Origin: Oenanthe sinensis
Lineage: Eukaryota > Streptophyta > Magnoliopsida > Apiales > Apiaceae
DNA length: 64,000 nt
Direction: 5' to 3'
NCBI GenBank assembly: GCA_028671895.1
Contig: CM053810.1
Span: 58,715,501 to 58,779,500 of the forward strand
This document shows, piece by piece, positions 13,301 to 26,000 of this stretch. A model generated the notes under the pieces. It searched no databases and was not told where the DNA came from. It saw only the letters and a program-made list of their open reading frames with translations. Position 1 is the first letter of the stretch. Each line of letters begins with the position of its first letter. The position numbers were made by a program, and so were the translations under genes.

Positions 13301-15254
13301 CATCTCTGAAATTTGAAACCAAAATTTAACCACATTTCTTATTAGTTTTACACTAAACATAAGCAAATTATAATATCAATTTTATGTCATACCACTAGGA
13401 GTAGCCATGGTTTGGTATCCCTGCCTTTGCCCTCCATTATTATTTGGAAGAAACTTTTGGAAATTTGCTTGAGGAACTGCAACAAAGAAAAATAGGAGAA
13501 AATGTCAACAGTCTTGTTCATAATCAATAAACACTCAAATGGCTAGACAAGCATTGGTGCTTACCGTGAGCTGTTGACGTATCCTTTTGTTCAGTGATTA
13601 CAGCCTGAAAGCAAATATCAAGTCAAAACACAGAAATGTGAACTGAAAGACATAACTAATCATTTATAACAACATATTCCTCAAGGATCAACATGGTTCA
13701 AAATCAGTATTATGCCATACTTATACAAGAGTCATTATTCAAAATTATATTATTAGTAAAGGATTATATTATGTGATCCACTTTTATATTAACATACTAG
13801 TTCTCCTATCTCTCTTTATATTGTTTAAGTTCCGGAACTAGTGCCTGCCCACTTCTTTTTGCTGAAAGCGCGGTCTAAAAGTTGTTAAGGTTTTACTTAC
13901 ATAAGGTTACTATGTTGTGAAGTCTGGTAATGCAGTTACATTACATTACTTCACATAGTGGTCCATCTATATTTGTTATTACAGGCGAGTGTTATCCATA
14001 CTGCATGGTATTCTTGAAATGTCAATATTTAGAAGCTATGTATTGAGGTGGGCAGATTAGTGGTATAAGCCAACTTATTCAAAAAAAAAAAAATCCTGAA
14101 ATAACCCAACCTTTCAAATTACCAACCATATTCTTGAATTAAGTTTAACCTAAGTTGATAATCATTATAACAAAGGTCAATAATGTCTATTGAAAGTTGT
14201 GCTAATATTGTCTAGTGCATTCAAAGTTAAAGCATGTCCACAAACGGAGCCTTAAAGAGGTAGTAATTATTATTATAGTAAAGATCAAAAATATCTTTCT
14301 CATATTTATCTTTTTAACTCTTTCAATTAGAAGTTGTGTAACTCTTGTTAAATAAAAACATTACACTTCTGATAAAATTAAATGCGTAATTAATTTTAAA
14401 CTTTCAATTTAAAAGATTTTCCTATATTCTTTAAAATTCATTCTTTATTATTATGTAATATTTAAGTGTGTGTGTGTATCCAAACTACTAAACATGTTCA
14501 TGAATTAAGTTTTAACTAACTTAATGATTATTATAGCAAAGTGTCACATTTCAGGAATTACATATTCTTACTGTAATTTATTAAAAGGTACATGAATATA
14601 ATATTATATCAATAAAAAAATCTTCCCAAGTGTCGTACAAAGGAATGCATTAATCACATATCCACCCAGACTAGTATAACCTGTAAATAAACCTAGCCAC
14701 GCAAACGATAAACAAACTAAAAAAATTAAACCAAATGCATTAAATAATTTATCATTAAGATGACAAGATCACCAAGTACATGAAACACATTTTACCGCAT
14801 AAATGGAATCAAATTCCAAACAACACTCTCAAAATAACAATTTCATCAAAATGACATAGCTAAGAACCTGTTAGCCCCTTTTAGAGCGATCTCGGGTCCT
14901 AAACATGCAACATTATGCATAATTACTCATTATCATCATGTCAGTAATAATATAACCCCATAAAGTCAGTAAATCAACCACATGAAACATAAATTAGGTA
15001 TATTCATTTCCGCAAAGCTCTGATATCGAAATATTTTTCCTCGATCGTACAATCAATATTGAAACACCATCTTATCGTCGAGAAATTAATAGAACAAGTC
15101 CAATGCAGCAAAAACATTTATCAATTACATATTGCATATATACATATATATTGAGAGAGAACGAGAGAGAGAGAGAGAGAGATGGTACCGGAACTGAGCC
15201 AGCCAGGTGGCTGGTGGGGGGGAGACTAGTGTAAGCATCTTGGGAAGATGACAT
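10370..15254 (-). CDS. YIPF1: YIPF1-like Yip1-domain Golgi membrane protein
   Basis: Six exons read on the minus strand: 15254-15189, 13604-13565, 13476-13393, 12503-12341, 11881-11608 and 10558-10370. All introns are GT-AG and the phases join cleanly to 816 nt (271 residues). The N-terminal cytosolic part (about 1-85) is polar, with GGQRQGYQ. It is followed by FNVDTDIVLNRV and NPDLYGLVWISTTLVF, the Yip1 signature, then about five membrane segments, for example ATYLM-SSWSFDVSYVNMAAGS, GYALIVPLVFYFLL, GYSLFVFIPSS and WTIIVIAGAASASF. Known Yip1 proteins bind Rab GTPases and act in ER-Golgi and trans-Golgi traffic; this assignment rests on similarity. Length matches plant homologues. Intron 1 is 1.6 kb and starts with a GA microsatellite. 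The gene diverges from the GT47 gene across a long hairpin. Confidence 0.92.
12845..12965 (+). mobile_element. Au-type SINE 3' fragment in YIPF1 intron 3
   Basis: The segment reads CAGGGGGTCTCTGCAAAAAC, then TAGAGGTAAGGTCTGCATAC, ATCTTACCCTCG, a GCTCTACGAGCGGGATATAC block and CTGGCC. GGTAAGGTCTGC(A/G)TACA...TACCCTC...GGGATA.ACTGG is the well-known 3' half of tRNA-derived Au SINEs of plants. The 5' tRNA-like promoter part is not clear, so this is a truncated copy. It lies within an intron on the strand opposite to the gene. Confidence 0.65.
15150..15182. repeat. (GA)n microsatellite next to YIPF1 exon 1
   Basis: An interrupted GA run (GAGAGAGAACGAGAGAGA...) ends seven bases from the exon 1 donor. 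Read on the gene strand it is a CT-rich start of intron 1. GA/CT runs near plant transcription starts can bind GAGA-type factors; that role here is only a possibility. Confidence 0.85.
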
Positions 15255-15409
15255 TATGATGATCTATATCAGCATATACTCCAAAATTGCTTCGATTTAC
15301 AATATTTATTATATGTATCAAGATTGATCTCAGATTTGAAATTACCCTAACATAATCTTTGCAGTTCCCTAATTTTCAGAAGGATTTATGAATTATGAGA
15401 TTGAATTTA

Positions 15410-16500
15410 TTAATCATAAATATTAGACTTATTTACAATTTCAATTTAAATCATGTGTTGTTAAAAATATGCAATCAAAATTATCTTTAAATATATTTAG
15501 TAAATTTAAATTTAATATTTTTAAATTATGTAAAATTGAAACCTTTTTAAAATAAATAATAAATTTAAACATACGTTTTAAAATATTTAGTAAATTAAAC
15601 ATTGACTTTTTAGTTTCGGAATAAAATAAACCTTACGATCAAATTTTGAATAAATATTCGCCAAATCACTCTTGTCAGTTTTTTTTAGATTTTATCTAAG
15701 CATAATAAATATTTACAATTATTAGAATTTTTTCTTATAAAATGGACATTTAGACGTTCTTTTCTATATTAATATATCTATATGTATAATATATTATATA
15801 TGTTAAATAAAATGTTAATATGTGTTTATATTATTATCTCTTGTCATCACACTTCCCGCTCAATATATTTATGAATGTTCATCATCGAATTTAATTTATT
15901 TTCAAAAATACTTTTCGGTGAATAAATAAACACATATTAAAATTTTATTGAACATATATAATATATTATACATATAGATATATTAATATTTCTCAAAAAT
16001 ACTTTTTGAAAATAAATTAAATTCAGCGATGAACATTCATGAATATATTGAGCGGAAAGTGTGATGACAAGAGGGAATAATATAAACACATATTAAAATT
16101 TTATTGAACATATATAATATATTATAGATATAGATATATTAATATAGAAAAGAACATCTAAATATCTATTTTATAAAAAAAAATCCCTAATAATTGCATA
16201 TACCTATTATGCTTAGATAATATCTATAAAAAATTGATAATAATGCATTTGACGAATATTTATTCAAAATTTGGTCGTAAGGTTTATTTTATTCCGAAAT
16301 TAAAAAAATCAAAGTTATATTTACTAAATATTTTAAAATGTAGGGTTAAATTTACTAATTATTTTTAAAAAAAGGTTTCAATAGTAATAGTTAAAAACGT
16401 ATGGTTAAATTTACTAAATATATTAAAAGTGAATTTTGATTGTATATCGTTAATAACATAGGGTTTAAATTATAAATAAACTTAAATATTATAAAGTTGG
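15410..16500. repeat. 1.1-kb imperfect inverted repeat (foldback element)
   Basis: The left arm (about 15410-15915) pairs with the right arm (about 16000-16500). The best part is 15639-15915 against 16275-16000, for example TCTAAGCATAATA, TTCTTTTCTATATTAATATA, CTTGTCATCACACTT, CCGCTCAATATATT and GAATGTTCATC on one arm with their inverses on the other. The outer arms share TATATTTAGTAAATTTAAA-like blocks. The loop (about 15920-15995) itself carries an extra copy of a right-arm piece (ACACATATTAAAATTTTATT), so the centre has been rearranged. There is no coding capacity and no clear target duplication. It separates the divergent YIPF1 and GT47 genes. Confidence 0.85.
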
Positions 16501-17271
16501 TATTAAATTATTGATTTAAAGGTTGTCCCGGGAAAATTACTTTAACACTTACACCAGCTGGACTTGGGCTCTGTGGATAGTTGGCTTGGGCCTTCCTTTT
16601 CTCTACTTCTCCTTTTCTAGATTCAGACTCTCTTTATGAAAAAGAGTAGCGCTTAAAAAAAGTAATATTTTTTATATTTGTATATCTAAATATATAATAT
16701 TTTTTATGATAAAATTTATAATTATTTTCCAAAAAATATTTATAATAACTGATGAATTTAGATAAATAATTTTAAATTTACACTTCACTTAAATCACTTT
16801 ATACAATCTGTAATAATAATTTTAAAAAAGAATAAACCTAAAGTTTAGTGGTGGAAAACATGAACAAAAAATGTAGCAGTGATTACATAAATAAATACAC
16901 TTTGTTAAAAGAACTTCTTGATTTCCAGAAATGATCACTGCCTTTTTTATACTAAATAAATATTTTTTGAAAGTAATAATGCAAACACAATTTGTTCAAT
17001 CATTTCATACATATGTTAATTATCTTTAACCTCGAGTCGCATATCAGTAACAACAACATAACACCCTGGATATTTGTTAAATCAATATTCAATACTATCG
17101 AAAACAACCAACCAAACAGAACAAGTCGTATAAGGCCTGCTCAAGTGCTAAAAATATACACACACAGTTTCTGTATACAACTCCCTCATTCCTGAATCCA
17201 AAGCCACCAAATCAGCTTTGGTTCATTTCTGCTGCAGCTGCTAAACTAGATTGACGTTCACAATATTGAAT
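16501..17271. other. Upstream region of the GT47 gene
   Basis: No gene is seen. The distal part is AT-rich; from about 17000 the base composition becomes more mixed, and CT-rich DNA at 17215-17235 just before the start codon suits a 5' leader. No element with clear ends was identified. Confidence 0.5.
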
Positions 17272-18342
17272 ATGTCAAGAGCTACTCAACTCTCTCTCGT
17301 CCTCTTATGCTTCTCTCTCTTGACTTTTATTCAATCACAATCCACGTCACTCTCCGGCACGGCGAAAACGACGTACCTTTCTCCGACGATCTTATTCGCA
17401 AACTATGATAAAATGATCTTTGAGTTTAAAATTCATGTTTACAAAACTGCGAAGCCTTCCTCGCCGCTATTTACGAACTCGCCGGAGTCGATTTTTTACT
17501 CTAATCTTCTCAAGAGTGAGTTTGTTACACAAAACGCCGACGAGGCTCACTTGTTCTTCGTGCCGTTTGCGCCGGATACCTCCACGCGCGCTCTGGCGCG
17601 TTTGGTTCGAGAGATCCGGCAGAGCTCCCCGTACTGGAACCGCTCGCTTGGCGCCGATCATTTTTTCGTCTCACGCGCCGGTATTGACTACGGCTCCGAC
17701 AGAAATGTGCTCGAATTGAAGAAAAACTCCGTTCAAATCTCGTGTTTTCCGACCAAGTCCGGTAACTTTGTGCCTCACAAAGACATAACACTCCCGCCGC
17801 CGGTGTATTCATTCATCACTCTCCCGCACGCGCCGGCTAACAAGACAACATCGTTCCTCGGATACATGAAGCTAAACAAAGACGATAAGTCAACGTGGAG
17901 CTTCATCGACGAATTAATCGACGATCAGGACTTTTTGATCGAATCTGAGCCGTCCGATGAAAAATCAAACATAAACACCAGTAAATATTGTATATTTACA
18001 TATAACAGCGATATGAAATGGTTTGTAGATGCAATTGCATCGGGATGTGTGCCGGTGATAATTACTGACCGTCCGATTCAGGACTTGCCGTTAATGGACG
18101 TGCTCCGGTGGTCGGAGATAGCGGTGGTGATGAGTACACGTGGCGGTGTTAAGGGGATGAAGTTAGTGCTAAGTGAAATCAGTGAAGATAAGTATGAGAA
18201 GATGAAGGAATCAGGTGCGGTCGCGAGCAGGAGTTTAGTGTGGAACGAGGTGCCGGAGCCGTACGATGCGTTTCATATGGTGATGTATCAGTTGTGGTTG
18301 AGACGGCATACGATTAGATACGCTCGGAGGGAGTTTGTGTGA
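17272..18342 (+). CDS. GT47 exostosin-family glycosyltransferase
   Basis: A single exon encodes 356 residues from the ATG at 17272 (ATGTCAAGAGCT); the frame is open seven codons further upstream but without an ATG. Residues 5-22 are hydrophobic (LSLVLLCFSLLTFIQSQS), a signal peptide or signal anchor that would place the enzyme in the Golgi lumen. The GT47 landmarks follow: FKIHVYKT, HLFFVPFAPD, GADHFFVS, HKDITLPPP, FLGYM, SKYCIFTYNSDMKWFVDA and SGCVPVIITDRP with LRWSEIAVV. The family transfers sugars to wall polysaccharides and proteoglycans (xyloglucan, arabinan, xylan); the substrate cannot be told here. It is shorter than the usual 400-500 residues, mainly through a short stem. Its coding sequence is much richer in G and C than the flanks. 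Confidence 0.92.
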   Translation: MSRATQLSLVLLCFSLLTFIQSQSTSLSGTAKTTYLSPTILFANYDKMIFEFKIHVYKTAKPSSPLFTNSPESIFYSNLLKSEFVTQNADEAHLFFVPFAPDTSTRALARLVREIRQSSPYWNRSLGADHFFVSRAGIDYGSDRNVLELKKNSVQISCFPTKSGNFVPHKDITLPPPVYSFITLPHAPANKTTSFLGYMKLNKDDKSTWSFIDELIDDQDFLIESEPSDEKSNINTSKYCIFTYNSDMKWFVDAIASGCVPVIITDRPIQDLPLMDVLRWSEIAVVMSTRGGVKGMKLVLSEISEDKYEKMKESGAVASRSLVWNEVPEPYDAFHMVMYQLWLRRHTIRYARREFV

Positions 18343-20283
18343 GGCTTTTTTTTATTTCTTTTGACTAAATAAATAAGATGTATTTAATTGTTTTTAAGAT
18401 ATATAAATATTTTTAAAATAAGGCTTTGGTTAGAAATTTATGTTGTGATTCAATTATTCTGTATTGATGTTGATTCCTGTAAATTTTGTAAATATTTGCT
18501 GGTCATCGAAGTGTGTATTTCCCAAGTATGATTCTAACTTGATCCGGAAATCGCAAGTAATCAGTGTTGAATTTTAAATTAGTAGAGGCAAGAGTTATGG
18601 ATTTTAAAATAAATTATAGTTTGCTTTCCATATCTTTGCTTCAAATTTACTTTGGCGATGCAATTTTGAAATCAAATATTTTACATTTCAAAATTTTAAA
18701 AATGCTACTACATTTTACTTTCATTTTCATTATTCCGTTCAAAAACTAATGTTTAATTTTAAAAGTAATGGGATAATTACATTTTATGAATTATAATAAT
18801 TAATTAGAGTAAATTATAAATATATTATACTCCGTATCTTTTATATAATTAAAATTTAGGGGGAAACTTCAAATATGCATAAAAAATTATAAATTAAAAT
18901 TAGTTTGTTCATATGAAAATAAAGAAAATAATAAATATAAAATGTTTAATAACAATATTATAATATTTTTATATATACATATTTAAAAAATTCAAATAAG
19001 CAATCATAATGGAAACTAATCCAATGAGCTCAAAAAAATTATAAAATGAAGAAATAATTGTAATGGTAGAAAATATTATATAAATATTATTTTTATATAA
19101 TAAAAAGCATAATTAAAAAATATTTTATTTCATTACAAATTTTATAAATTTATAATATATATAATTATATAAGTAATTAATAAATGAATAAAAATAAAAT
19201 AATATTTTCATATTTAATATACATTTTTTATGTAAATATAAACATGCACAAATTAGGATAATCAGTACGCAAATTTTTTGCTAATATGTTCTCCTTATAT
19301 AAAATAGTTGTGCTCATATGGGCTCGTTATATAAAAATATTTGTTATATGTACAAATGTAATTACCATAATTTAAATCTATATTTTTAATGTTTAATATT
19401 AATTTTTAACAGAACAATAAAAAAGATGTAAAATATAGTATTTCTAGAAGTTTGGGATGCAAAGTGTTTTGTTTTAGAATTTTATATTCAAAATGAATTT
19501 GGAGGAAAGTTTACATCAATTTATTCTAGTTTTTATTCAAAAAATATAATTCATATTCACTTACAATAATTATAATGTATAAAATTATAGAAGTCTTACA
19601 TCATCAAGTTCTTTCTCCTACTTAATTCTTTTATCTTCTTCTTCTACGATTTTTTTATCAAATATTCTTTTAAAGTTAATTTCTCAAAAATAAAATGGAG
19701 TGTAATTTATTTTATATCGAACAATTTAAATGAGATTTAAAAAAAAATCGGTGATTCACTTAATATATTATATTAAAAAATGTGATTCGATTGATAATTG
19801 AAACAGGATAAATAAATACTTATTTTTGAAAAATAAGTAATTATTTTTAAAAAAAGTGCACATTTACGTATATATTTTCTGAAAATAGGTATTTGATAAG
19901 AAAAGAAAAACAAATATTCTCTATTTATATTAAATGCTTATTTGATTACTCTCAAATATATGGAAATTTAAATATTAAGGAAATAAATAAAAAATAATAT
20001 TAGGTTAATATTATTAAAAGAAGTACAAATTTTAGGGAAATATTAATATTGATATACTATAGGAAATTATTTACTTAGTCCCTGATAAAATATATTTTTT
20101 ATAAAAAAAATTAATTCTCGCATATTAACTAAACATATTCCCCCCCCCAAATTTATTAAATTTATACCGATATATAAAGTATGAGAATATATAAACTATA
20201 AATAATAATTAATGATTAGTCATGTAAAAAACACCAGAATGGAAGAAGAAATAAAAATAAAAAAATATATATAAATACATGCA
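18343..20283. other. AT-rich intergenic DNA
   Basis: No gene is supported. The first 150 bp probably hold the GT47 3' untranslated region. Near 19805-19920 is a segment (AAATAAGTAATTATTT, TTTTCTGAAAATAGGTATTT) related to the foldback family found at 40601 and 63702. The rest is low-complexity AT DNA. Confidence 0.6.
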
Positions 20284-21613
20284 TCTATACTATATTATTA
20301 TAACCGAAAATTTAAAAATTTTGATCGTCGGTCTGGTACCGGATGAACCATAGAAAAATCTTAACGGCTCAATTTCATGTGAACGATAAAAACAATTTTA
20401 ACCATTGAATTTTATTAAAATATACTTAAAAAACATAATCATACATACAATTTTAACCATATTAGTTCTCCTTTTATACAAAATATGATAATATTATATT
20501 ATATTTAAATTACATTCTATATTTTTTTTACGAATCCTACTTATCTTATAATTTTTATTCAATATATCATTAAAGTTTATGATAAACAATATGCATTTTT
20601 TTAGTTTTTATCTATTTTTCTATTTTAATCGCATAACACAAATTATTTATCAAAACACAAACTCAATTCAAATTAGAAGAATTTTGCTGAAACTAGAACA
20701 TCCAATTCCCTATGTTCAAATTAGAAGACCGACATCAACACATATACAATTCTAACCTATAATAATCCTCTTTTTATATAACTCATCACGGATAGAATAA
20801 TATTATATTATATTTAAATTATATTCTATAAATATTAAAATATTAATATTATTTTATTAACATTAATTAAATTTTATCACTATGTTATATCTATAGTTTT
20901 ATATTATATTATTTAAAAAATGCTTTTCTTTTAATTAGAATATATAGTTGTACTCACAATCTATTACCATGTTTCAATTTTCCTCACCGCCCAAACACTT
21001 TAATTTATTTAAAATTATAATTTTATAATTAAAATTTATTAATATTAAAATTATATTATATTTTACCAACATTAAAACATACTCTTTTATTTAAATTTTA
21101 ATTAAAACATTTCTAATATATTTGTAACTCTTTTTATTAATAAAATTTTTCTAGTTAAATTTAAAGAAAAATAAAAAGTTTGGTCAGTTGGTCGTCCGTC
21201 CGGTAAGTCCTCTTTTTACACAACTTTTTTTTATCATCCGTAAGTTTTCTTTTTATACGATTTTTTTTATACAATTATGATATAATTATAATTTAATTTT
21301 AAAACAAATATATTTTACATATAACTATATCACCGATGAGTCATTTTTTATACAACAATCTAACAACATATCTCACTTCACTTCTACTTGAAATTACAAA
21401 TTATTAATCAAATCTCATGAATATTAAAACTTATTAAATAAATCTCATGAATATTAAAATAATAATATTATTTTATCTATAAATAATTTTTATTATATAT
21501 TATATTATCATAACCGATATAATAAAAAAATTTAAATTACATATTGAAATCATATAAAATAATTAATATATAATTTATTAATCCCGTCAGTGTTTTGCAC
21601 CAGTTATAAAGTA
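20284..21613 (+). mobile_element. Possible non-autonomous Helitron, 1.3 kb
   Basis: The left boundary reads A|TCTATACTATATTATTATAAC, like the 5' ends (TCTATACTA...) of many plant Helitrons. It is followed by a variable TTGATCGTCGGTCTGG stretch. The right boundary has CCCGTCAGTGTTTTGCACC, then AGTTATAAAGTAGT, a diverged version of the CCCGTGC...GCACGGGTTATAAACTAGT terminus. Insertion after A fits; the CTAGT end is mutated to GTAGT and the following base is A, not T. Internal segments starting (T/C)TCCTTTTTATA or TCCTCTTTTTATA and ending in ATTATATTATATTTAAATTA recur about 300 bp apart. No helicase frame is visible. Confidence 0.4.
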
Positions 21614-23086
21614 GTATTTTATTATAAATTAAATACCAAATAATCTTAATTTTTTTTAAAAAAACCCTGAAATTCAGAGTACGCCATCATTATTGACAAA
21701 AAATACATTATCATATGAATATCGCAGCAGCTAGCAGCTAGTAAGCTACTGTAGTTTGTGGTGGTAATATTTTAATATTAATATTTTAGTAATCCTATTG
21801 GAAAAGGCTTTACCAAACCCAACCCAAGCCACCCGTTGCACACAAATCGAGGAACCCAATCGTCTACTCAAACTGCCTTCTCTCTTTCTCCGTTCGACTT
21901 TGGTACTTCTCTCTTCGCATATCTATATATGTATATGTTCATGTAATACACACACTATGCTTCATGCACGCTATATTTGTTGAATCCGTTGTTTATTCAG
22001 TGTCTCCTACACTTTTATTCTCTATTTTAATTTGATTCTGTTTTAGATGCATTAAAAATACTAATTAAATTTCAATATCTTTATTTTTCTGAAGCATTTT
22101 CATTGCTGTTGTGTAGCTAAAATTGTTTTGACGTGATTTGAATGTGTAACTGTACAGTTTTTAACTGGATAGAAGAAGTGTATTGATTATTGAACTATTG
22201 AAGATGTAGGCAGTTAGACCACTTCAATTTTCGTATTGGATAAGCTGTTCGATGAAATTCCTATTAGAATGTTACTAAGTTATTATGATAAATGAAGATA
22301 TAGTCTAGATACAAGTCGTGTTTAGTAAAACTCAAGATTACGTTATAAAGCTGACTTTTATACTGCCTTAATTGTCTTCACATATTGCAACTCACAAGGC
22401 GTACAATGTATGTGATGAATATAAGGCTGAGCCGTACTTCCTTCTTTAGATACGTTTTTGTTTAATGTAAGACAGCAGTATTGTCGCGGTGGTTGTTAGA
22501 TAATAGATGGATAGTTTCTATACATGAACATTTGTAGGAATGTAATGTGATTTCCTCTGATGTGCATGTGTGTGTGTGTATATATATATCCAACCTTTCC
22601 TGTCTGTATAAGTGCGTAACTGACACCATTTACTACACCATACTTTTCAACTTTACCAGAACAAACTTGATGAATATCATTTAACTATGGTTGCTTAATA
22701 TTGATGGATTTAGTTTTAGTTGTATCTAAGATTACCATATGAAGATGTATCCACTAAATCTTGCAATTTTTAAAGAACCTACGAGATTCAAAAAAAATTA
22801 TATCTGTGTGATCAAATCACAGAATTCATGCTTATTATATCTTAAATTAATTAATTCTGCAGTAAAGTGATCATTTTCCATACAAAGTACTTAATTCCGA
22901 CATAACTGACATAACAAATTGAAGCAAGACATTCTATGCTTAATTTTATTAAATGTGTTTCAGTACTCACCAGTTCCTACAATAGTAAATTATGAATATT
23001 CTTATTTTTGTTCCTACCATATTTCTCTCCTGTTTATGTCAATGTTTTAAAATATTTCAGGTTTCAAATTTCGGAGCTTGATCAAT

Positions 23087-26000
23087 ATGGCAGAAGGTAA
23101 AATATCTGTTGTTTTTGGTCTAAAATTATTATGTTTTTCACTAGGTCCACCACCACTTGGTACTTGGTCCGCCGACTTTATGTCTAATTCCTGGGAACCT
23201 AACCTTTGAACTAATTATATATTTGTGGATGCTTTGAAGGTGAAAATGGATCAACAAAATTACCTGTGTCTCCCTATGACGAGGCAATGGATGCTCTGTC
23301 CTCTCTAATTACAAAGCGTACTCGTGCTGATAAGAGCAATAGTGGGGACCGCTATGATCTAATGTTTGATTATCTAAAAGTAAACATATGATGTGAATTT
23401 GGTAATGTGTTAATGATTTTCTTTTGGTACATATATGATAAGCTAATAGTTATAATTATGACATAAAGATTCTGGAACTGGACGAGCCAATATCACAGAT
23501 GAAGGTCATCCATGTAGCAGGCACTAAAGGAAAGGTATTTTTTAAATAATTACTGTGAAGTGATGGACTTCTTTTAAAACATCTGAAACTCGTGAAGCTG
23601 TAATTAACTCTTGTATAAAAATGAGATTTTGTGGCCATCAACCTTATTAACTTTCTTTATTTATATTGTTTGTCGGTCATTTCTTATCCTATTAAATATT
23701 GGGCATAAAAGCATATAACTTTTCAATTGGCGTTTCCTCCAACTTTAGCTGATAGCATCTGTACCTTTTTTGATATTCAAATCATAAAAAGTTGATAAAT
23801 GATCATTTAGGTTTCTTTCCATAGTCATGAGTGCAGTAACTCAAAAGAAAATATCAGAGCTGATAGGATTCCTTGTGTTCTCTCTGTTGTAGCTAAGACT
23901 AGGTACATGTTTATATATTAGAGGACTGTACATGAAGCACATGTGACTTGTTAATTGATATCATTTAGCATGGAGCTTTTTATAAAATTTGGCCAGGCCC
24001 CTAATCCCCGTGTAACCCTTTTCAGAAGCGACAGTCTTTATACTTATACGACCTTTCTTTATTATTCTTAAGTTTTCTCTAAATGGGTTCTATTAGTTGA
24101 TTGCTTATAGCTAGTTGTATTTCTATTCAGACAGTAACAAATATAACCAAACCAATTAACATCAAGTAAAACCTGCTTAGAAATAATAATAATAAGTAAA
24201 AAAAATTGTTTTTTTGTTGTTTCATATATTTACAAGCTGAATTAAGAATATTGTTTTTCTTAAAAACAATATAGTGGTGTTGAATGATTGTCTGGTAAAT
24301 GAGTTTATAAAGTTATTTATCTCTAATTACATGTCAATTGCAAATTGTGAAGGGATCAACTTGCACTTTTACCGAAGCTATATTACGTAATTGTGGGTTC
24401 CACACCGGGCTTTTCACATCACCTCATCTCATTGATGTTCGAGAAAGATTTCGATTGGATGGGTGAGCTTCATATGATTTAACTGATCTCTCTCTCTCTC
24501 TCTGTATATATATGGGAATGCTCCACTACAAATCTCTTAGACTACAATATGCAGGACTAGGATGAAGGAAAGGGTAAAATAAGGGTTATTGGCCTATCTC
24601 CGCAGAGAGTTGGCAAAAAACATAACGAATCCGTAGATTTATCATAAAATACACATCAAATCATATATTCATCTCTATCTAATAATAAAAGATTACAAGA
24701 GTTTATTAGATAAACTAGGAAACCAAAGTAATTTGTGTGAAAATAAAACTAAATACTTGTCTATATCTACTAGCTTAATATGCTTTTCTCATAGTTACAG
24801 TGGCAATAATCTTTAGCACTATTAGATTTGCATTTGATGACTTCTGCATTCTTGGTGGTTATTCAGCATGGACATATGCAAGGAGAAGTTTTTGGCATAT
24901 TTCTGGTGGTGTTTTGATAGACTGAAGGCATGTACAATCACAACAATGTATTCGATTACTGGTTTATTATATAATTCTATTTTGTATTTCTTGTCATATA
25001 TGTTCAGGATATTCATAGTTTTGCAGTTAATGAAGAGTAGTTGCTTTGAGAGTTTGTAAGAATCTCTACAAAATTAGAAAATCTGCAGGGTCCTTTGATA
25101 ATTGATTTTATTCTTATCTATAATTATGCTCCTATAACTGAAATCTAGTATGGCAAGTCCACCCATCATAAGAAAATTGGAAGCGAAACCCACTTTGGGG
25201 AAGTATAGTGACAACATAAACAATTGATTCTTAATTTGATGAACTACAAACCCAAGAATGATACATGATTTAATTAGCATGCATACTATATATATATATA
25301 TAATATGCATTTTAAATATAAATTTAAGAATCTTTAATGTGAAGCCATGTATTGTAATCTGTGTTTTCATTAAGTGGAGCAAATTAAAGAAAACATTGAG
25401 GAACAAATTAGATGAAACCATTACCAAATAGGACTAGAGTTTCAATTTTTTTTTTAAACATTTGGGAACAGAAATGGTCCAGATTATTTCTTGGACTAGA
25501 CGAGGTTGTGTACCCGAGTCATTGATGGGAAAGGGTGTATTTTATAGATGTCTTTTCTTCTTCAAAAAATCATTATATTATTTTTATTAGCATCTCTGCC
25601 GGATTTGAGTTGGAGACATCCGATTCCTCTAAGTTGTCAACTGCTGGAAATGTTCAATAGGGATAGGTGTCCAAGGGTCAAACTCCACTATAGGTTAACA
25701 TTTTTGCATGTATCCGGTGCAGTGGGAAGTGTCGAGTCCGACATAGGAACTTGAGGTGAAGGATTCGGAGTAACATAGCTGATAACTAGATTACCTAAAT
25801 TAGCAAATTCAAACTAACGTGGGGGCACTGTCAAAAGACAAAAATTTAAATCGGAGACTTGCCTATACCTAGCTTATATTTGCATCCTTCTTCAGAACTG
25901 ACTAAATATAGGAGTAGCACATACTAACTCTTGGGATAATATGCGATGCCAACATGCGTGATGCAATATCACATGACCACCCTAAAGATGTAGGTTGCAT

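Noticed and set aside
17251..17271. Seven extra N-terminal codons for the GT47 protein
   Set aside because: The first codon is TTG; the first ATG in a plausible position is 17272.
17420..17812. Frames of 64 to 99 codons in other frames of the GT47 gene
   Set aside because: They are shadows caused by the high G+C content of the real coding sequence.
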